Origin: CAYJBH01 sp964369965
GTDB taxonomy: Bacteria; Bacillota; Clostridia; Oscillospirales; Ruminococcaceae
NCBI GenBank assembly: GCA_964369965.1
Contig: CAYJGF010000024.1
Location: 1-37,928 of the forward strand
Reading direction: 5' to 3'
DNA: 37,928 bases
This document shows, one piece after another, positions 34,432 to 37,928 of this stretch. How positions within the stretch are numbered: the stretch's first letter is position 1; each line of letters opens with the position of its first letter. The notes under the pieces are model-generated. The model had not been told where the DNA came from. It saw nothing but the letters and a program-made list of their open reading frames with translations, and ran no database searches. A program made the position numbers and the translations under genes.

Positions 34432-35793
34432 ATGAAAAAGAGGTTTTTAGCACTTTTAAGCGCGACAGCATTACTTTTAGCACTGCTTGCGAGCTGTGCC
34501 GCAGAGCCGACAGCGAGCGACCCTGCACCGGAAGATGAAGGCGCACCGGTCGCTGAAGAATCCGCCGCAGAGGAGACACCGGCAGAAGAAATTACATTGC
34601 GTGTACGCACCGGTTGGGGCGAAAACAACCTGCCTAACTGGCCCGATGCAATAGCTACATATGAAGAGCAAAATCCCGGCATAAAGGTCGAGATGGAGTA
34701 TAGTCAACCGGATATGACAAAACTACGCGCCGAATTTTTAGCCGGAAATGCGCCCGACATAGCGCAAACATGGAAGACATACTTTAATGAATTTGCCGCC
34801 GAGGGTCTTCTGGTCGACATAACTGCTGAGTATGAGGAGCACGGTTGGACCGGTGACACACTTGTCAACGGCGTTCGCGGTTGGGTTTCCACCTTGCCCG
34901 AGGCAACAAACGAGAGCGCGAGTGCATTTGGCGTTGCGGACTATGTCAACACAAGTGTTATATATTACAACAAAGGTGTGTTTGAAGAACTCGGTTTAAC
35001 CGAGCCCACAAACATGCAGGAGTTGGTAGCGGTCAGCGACGCACTCGTAGCCGCCGGTATCAAACCGATGGTTGTGCCGGGTGGCGGAACCAATATTGTG
35101 GACATTCTTGCAAAAATTCAGGTGCAGTACACCGGACTTGACTACCTACTGGATGTAAATACCGGAGCGGCGAAGTTTACCGACGCGCCGATGGTTGAGG
35201 CTATGGACACACTTCAATACATGATAGACGAGGGCGTTATCGACAAGAGCAGTCTCACATACACCGAGCAGGATTGCGAAAGGGAGCTTTCCACCGGTAG
35301 TGCTGCAATGTACTCCATGCACACGGCGTACGACCCTGTAATGCAGGCACTGCAAGAGGAAGTCGAAGGCTTTGAATACGGAATAATGGAGGGGATTGCC
35401 TTTGCTGACGACCCCGTTGCACAGACCTCTTGCACATACGGCGCTAACTGGGTTATCCCGACCGGTAGCCAGAATATTGAGGAGGCAAAAGACTTCCTGT
35501 TCTACATCTTTGGCGAGGAAGTTTCCAACGTCAGCGCGGCAGAAGCAGGCAGAATTACAACAATTGTAAGTTCCAATGCCAACATTCAAAGTCCGGCTAT
35601 ACTTACAGTTGTAGAGCATCAACTCCCCGACCTTAACATAGACACTTTCTATCTTATCGACATGGTGCCCGGCTCTGTTTTAACCGCATTTGTCGCCGGC
35701 ATACAGGCAATGATAGATGGTAGTGGCGATGGAATGGCAGCCCTTGAAAGCGCACAAAACGCAATGGATCAAGTGCTTGAAGATGCGGCATAA
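34432..35793 (+). CDS. ABC transporter sugar-binding lipoprotein (family 1)
   Basis: A 453-residue extracellular binding protein for locus B. The signal peptide ends with lipobox LASC (Cys21). An acidic Ala/Glu/Pro linker follows, then a family 1 binding fold beginning LRVRTGWGENNLPNWPDAI, with EFLAGNAPDIAQTWKTYFNE typical of UgpB/MalE-like proteins. The ATG at 34432 has GGAGG seven bases upstream; the frame is open to 34327, but the added residues lack a ribosome-binding site and would mask the signal. A stem-loop follows the stop. The ligand is unknown and presumably an arabinose-containing or related oligosaccharide, given the GH127-like neighbour. Confidence 0.93.
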   Translation: MKKRFLALLSATALLLALLASCAAEPTASDPAPEDEGAPVAEESAAEETPAEEITLRVRTGWGENNLPNWPDAIATYEEQNPGIKVEMEYSQPDMTKLRAEFLAGNAPDIAQTWKTYFNEFAAEGLLVDITAEYEEHGWTGDTLVNGVRGWVSTLPEATNESASAFGVADYVNTSVIYYNKGVFEELGLTEPTNMQELVAVSDALVAAGIKPMVVPGGGTNIVDILAKIQVQYTGLDYLLDVNTGAAKFTDAPMVEAMDTLQYMIDEGVIDKSSLTYTEQDCERELSTGSAAMYSMHTAYDPVMQALQEEVEGFEYGIMEGIAFADDPVAQTSCTYGANWVIPTGSQNIEEAKDFLFYIFGEEVSNVSAAEAGRITTIVSSNANIQSPAILTVVEHQLPDLNIDTFYLIDMVPGSVLTAFVAGIQAMIDGSGDGMAALESAQNAMDQVLEDAA

Positions 35794-35817
35794 ATGACTA
35801 TAAATCAACCACGGATA

Positions 35818-35844
35818 ACCGGTCCGAGTTAACCTCGGGCCGGT
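35818..35844 (+). terminator. Stem-loop after the locus B binding-protein gene
   Basis: ACCGGTCCGAG (35818-35828) pairs with CTCGGGCCGGT (35834-35844), one G-U pair, loop TTAAC, with possible outer AACC/GGTT pairs. No T run follows, so it is more likely a 3'-end stabiliser after processing than a full terminator. Its position matches the stem-loop at 4619-4661 in locus A, and both contain CCGGTC. Confidence 0.6.
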
Positions 35845-35875
35845 CAGGTTGTCTAATTAATGTACGGAGGTAGGA

Positions 35876-36772
35876 ATGAATAACTTGCGAAAAAGGCAAC
35901 AGGTCATCAATTTTACTCTTTTTAACATCCCGTCCTTGTTTGTCTACAGCTTATTTTGGATGTTGCCTATTTTTTTAAACTTTGTTATCAGCTTTTCCTC
36001 CTGGAACGGCATACAGCTGTTGCCTGATATTAACTGGGTCGGTTTGAGAAACTATATTAATATACTGGACGATGAAGTGTTTTTAAAGGCACTCGGGAAC
36101 AACATCTATTACACCGTTTTAAGCATAATATTCCTGCCAATCTCGGCGTTGATTGTCGCACTTTGTGTAGAAAAAGGCTTGAAAAAATCTAAGGGGTTTT
36201 TTCGGGTGGCACTTTTTACACCATCGACCTTGACGTTGATGTTGGTTGCTATTCTTTTCAGGTGGGTGTATAGCATTGATGACGGTATGATAAACACCTT
36301 TTTGGGATTTATCGGACTGGAGTCGTTGCAGACCGACTTTTTGGGGAACACCGACACCGCAATGACCGCACTTTTCTTTATGGCATACTGGAAAACGCTA
36401 CCGTTTTATATGATTATAATGCTTTCCGGTCTGCAGGGGATACCAAAAGACTATGAGGAGGCGGCGCTGATAGACGGTTGCAACCTTTTTCAAAGCATAC
36501 GTCATGTCACCATACCGCTTTTAAAACCGATTATCACCATCGTCATAGCGCTTGTTGTCATCGATGGATTTCGTGTTTTTGACCTCGTGTTTGTCGCAAC
36601 AAAAGGCGGACCTGCGAACTCGACCGCCGTCATGGCAACATATGTCTATGATGTGGCACTCAAGGATTTCAGGTTGGGATACGCAACCGCTCTTTCAACG
36701 ATAAATATACTGATAGTTCTTGTGATATCGGTCATCTATTTTAAATTTAGCATGAAGTCCAACGTAGAATAG
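35876..36772 (+). CDS. Sugar ABC transporter permease (MalF/UgpA type)
   Basis: A 298-residue CUT1 permease with about six membrane helices and the EAA loop EEAALIDGCNLFQSIRHVTI. GGAGG lies five bases before the ATG. It overlaps or closely abuts the next permease gene. Together with the binding lipoprotein it forms the importer of locus B. No ATPase is encoded nearby. Confidence 0.93.
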   Translation: MNNLRKRQQVINFTLFNIPSLFVYSLFWMLPIFLNFVISFSSWNGIQLLPDINWVGLRNYINILDDEVFLKALGNNIYYTVLSIIFLPISALIVALCVEKGLKKSKGFFRVALFTPSTLTLMLVAILFRWVYSIDDGMINTFLGFIGLESLQTDFLGNTDTAMTALFFMAYWKTLPFYMIIMLSGLQGIPKDYEEAALIDGCNLFQSIRHVTIPLLKPIITIVIALVVIDGFRVFDLVFVATKGGPANSTAVMATYVYDVALKDFRLGYATALSTINILIVLVISVIYFKFSMKSNVE

Positions 36773-36780
36773 TGGGGGCA

Positions 36781-37623
36781 ATGATGAAGAATAAAAAGAC
36801 CTTTAAAATTTCAAGGATATTCTTTTGGGCATTTATGATAGTGATTATGGTGGTGGCACTCTATCCGCTTTTTTGGATGATAATGTCTTCCTTTAAAACA
36901 AATGCGGATTTTACCGTCAACCGATTTGGACTGCCATCGCAGTTTACGCTTGAGAATTATACCGCCGCCCTTGAGGAGGGTGACTTTGTGCGGTACTTTC
37001 TAAACAGTGGTATTTTATCCGCGCTCTCATTGGTGTTCATGGTCTTTAGTGCCTCGATGACGGCTTTTTCCTTTGCGCGATATCGCTTTAAAATTTCAAA
37101 GACACTACTTGCCTACTTTATGGTAGGGCAGATGCTGTCTGCACAGATTATGTTGATAGCAGTCTATCTTATAATGGTATCACTTAACCTTGTCGACAGC
37201 CTCTTTGGTCTCTCGCTCGTCTATGCCGCGTCCGGTCTGCCTTTCACCATTTTCCTGTTACAGGCGTTTTTCAGGACACTTCCAAACGAGCTGTACGAGG
37301 CGGCAGAGGTGGACGGCTATAATGATTGGATGATATTTTTGCGAATTGCTCTACCACTTGTAATGCCGGGACTTTCGACGGCGCTTGTCATACAATTTAT
37401 GTATGTGTGGAACGAGTTCCCGCTTGCGATGATAGTGATAAACTCCCCAGAAAACCTAACGCTACCGGTGGCTATATATCGAATTGTAAACAATATGTAC
37501 TACTCAAACTATGCACAAGCATGTGCCGGACTTTGCATAAGTGCAATCCCCGTACTGGTTATATATGCAGTCTTTCAAAAAAAGATTATAAGCGGCATGA
37601 CCGCAGGTGCGGTTAAGGGGTAA
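36781..37623 (+). CDS. Sugar ABC transporter permease (MalG/UgpE type)
   Basis: A 280-residue CUT1 permease with EAA loop EAAEVDGYNDWMIFLRIALP and a C-terminus ending GMTAGAVKG, as in MalG-type proteins. Start choice: GTG at 36772 overlaps the upstream TAG by one base but has no ribosome-binding site. ATG at 36781 or 36784 follows GTGGGGGC and is preferred. It is the last gene of the operon; no clear hairpin follows before the tRNA promoter. Confidence 0.92.
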   Translation: MMKNKKTFKISRIFFWAFMIVIMVVALYPLFWMIMSSFKTNADFTVNRFGLPSQFTLENYTAALEEGDFVRYFLNSGILSALSLVFMVFSASMTAFSFARYRFKISKTLLAYFMVGQMLSAQIMLIAVYLIMVSLNLVDSLFGLSLVYAASGLPFTIFLLQAFFRTLPNELYEAAEVDGYNDWMIFLRIALPLVMPGLSTALVIQFMYVWNEFPLAMIVINSPENLTLPVAIYRIVNNMYYSNYAQACAGLCISAIPVLVIYAVFQKKIISGMTAGAVKG

Positions 37624-37729
37624 GCGCAGATAAAACTTAATACACCGACAATGAGGTTGATATTTAAGCGGTTTAACTATGAGTTTTAATTCTCTTTTCC
37701 CAGACGTTGCAATATTTTTCATTTTTATA

Positions 37730-37758
37730 TTGACAAAGTTTGCGTGAGGGTATATAAT
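37730..37758 (+). promoter_or_regulatory. Promoter of the tRNA-Trp/tRNA-Thr cluster
   Basis: A consensus promoter: TTGACA at 37730-37735 and TATAAT at 37753-37758 with 17-base spacing, starting about nine bases before tRNA-Trp. Confidence 0.88.
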
Positions 37759-37773
37759 AGTTAGGTAGCTTTT

Positions 37774-37849
37774 AGGGGTATAGCTCAGTTGGTAGAGCAT
37801 CGGTCTCCAAAACCGAGTGCCGAGGGTTCAAGTCCTTCTGCCCCTGCCA
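37774..37849 (+). tRNA. tRNA-Trp (anticodon CCA)
   Basis: Acceptor AGGGGTA pairs with TGCCCCT, followed by discriminator G and encoded CCA. The anticodon stem TCGGT/ACCGA encloses CTCCAAA, with anticodon CCA for UGG. D and T arms are normal (GGTTCAAGT). Confidence 0.95.
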
Positions 37850-37852
37850 TAT

Positions 37853-37928
37853 GCTGTTGTAGCTCAGTCGGCAGAGCACCTCCTTGGTAAGGAGGAGGTC
37901 GGCAGTTCAAATCTGCTCAACAGCTCCA
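37853..37928 (+). tRNA. tRNA-Thr (anticodon GGT)
   Basis: Acceptor GCTGTTG pairs with CAACAGC, followed by discriminator T and encoded CCA at the last bases of the window. The anticodon stem CCTCC/GGAGG encloses TTGGTAA, with anticodon GGT for ACC/ACU. It lies three bases after tRNA-Trp, so both are cotranscribed. Confidence 0.94.

Overview
The window looks like chromosome of a low-to-mid GC Bacillota bacterium, probably an anaerobic Clostridia member. Lipoproteins carry Gram-positive style lipoboxes, an LCP (LytR-CpsA-Psr) cell-wall protein is present, tRNA genes encode CCA, promoters are strong TTGACA/TATAAT types, and an oxygen-sensitive glycyl radical enzyme (GRE) is encoded. No taxonomic search was possible, so this is inference.

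Layout. (1) 1-230: terminator, tRNA-Val and its promoter, minus strand. (2) 231-8468, minus strand: carbohydrate locus A, read as permease, permease, binding lipoprotein, Gfo/Idh/MocA oxidoreductase, TIM-barrel isomerase/lyase-like protein, PHP/DUF3604-like metalloenzyme and ROK sugar kinase. It faces a membrane-anchored AraC-type regulator (8734-10974, plus). A fold-back miniature element sits between the two permease genes. (3) 11226-12284: ilvE. (4) 12638-16324: a 1228-residue secreted repeat protein. (5) 16501-25588, minus strand: a housekeeping series (lipoprotein, nadD-yqeK fusion, LCP, rsfS, leuS, apbE, PAP2, low-molecular-weight phosphatase, small unknown protein, acetyltransferase). 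(6) 25812-28231: a doubtful membrane protein, a hairpin, a TA-flanked MITE-like element, gap (GAPDH) and a broken EAL-domain fragment. (7) 28232-37623: carbohydrate locus B, in which LacI regulator, GH127-like glycosidase, GRE and GRE activase (minus) diverge from a binding protein and two permeases (plus). (8) tRNA-Trp and tRNA-Thr close the window.

How the genes work together. Both carbohydrate loci encode a CUT1-type importer without an ATPase, so they probably share an MsmX-like ATPase encoded elsewhere. Locus A has no recognisable glycoside hydrolase; its oxidoreductase plus TIM-barrel pair suggests oxidation/elimination chemistry, with the ROK kinase taking the released sugar. Locus B combines a GH127-like (beta-L-arabinofuranosidase family) enzyme with a short, divergent GRE and its activase under one LacI repressor. 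Two inverted 18-nt operator copies control both arms.

The best candidate for an undescribed system is locus B. The next most interesting signals are locus A, the CTG-start AraC regulator, and several inverted-repeat elements whose ends coincide with gene stop codons.
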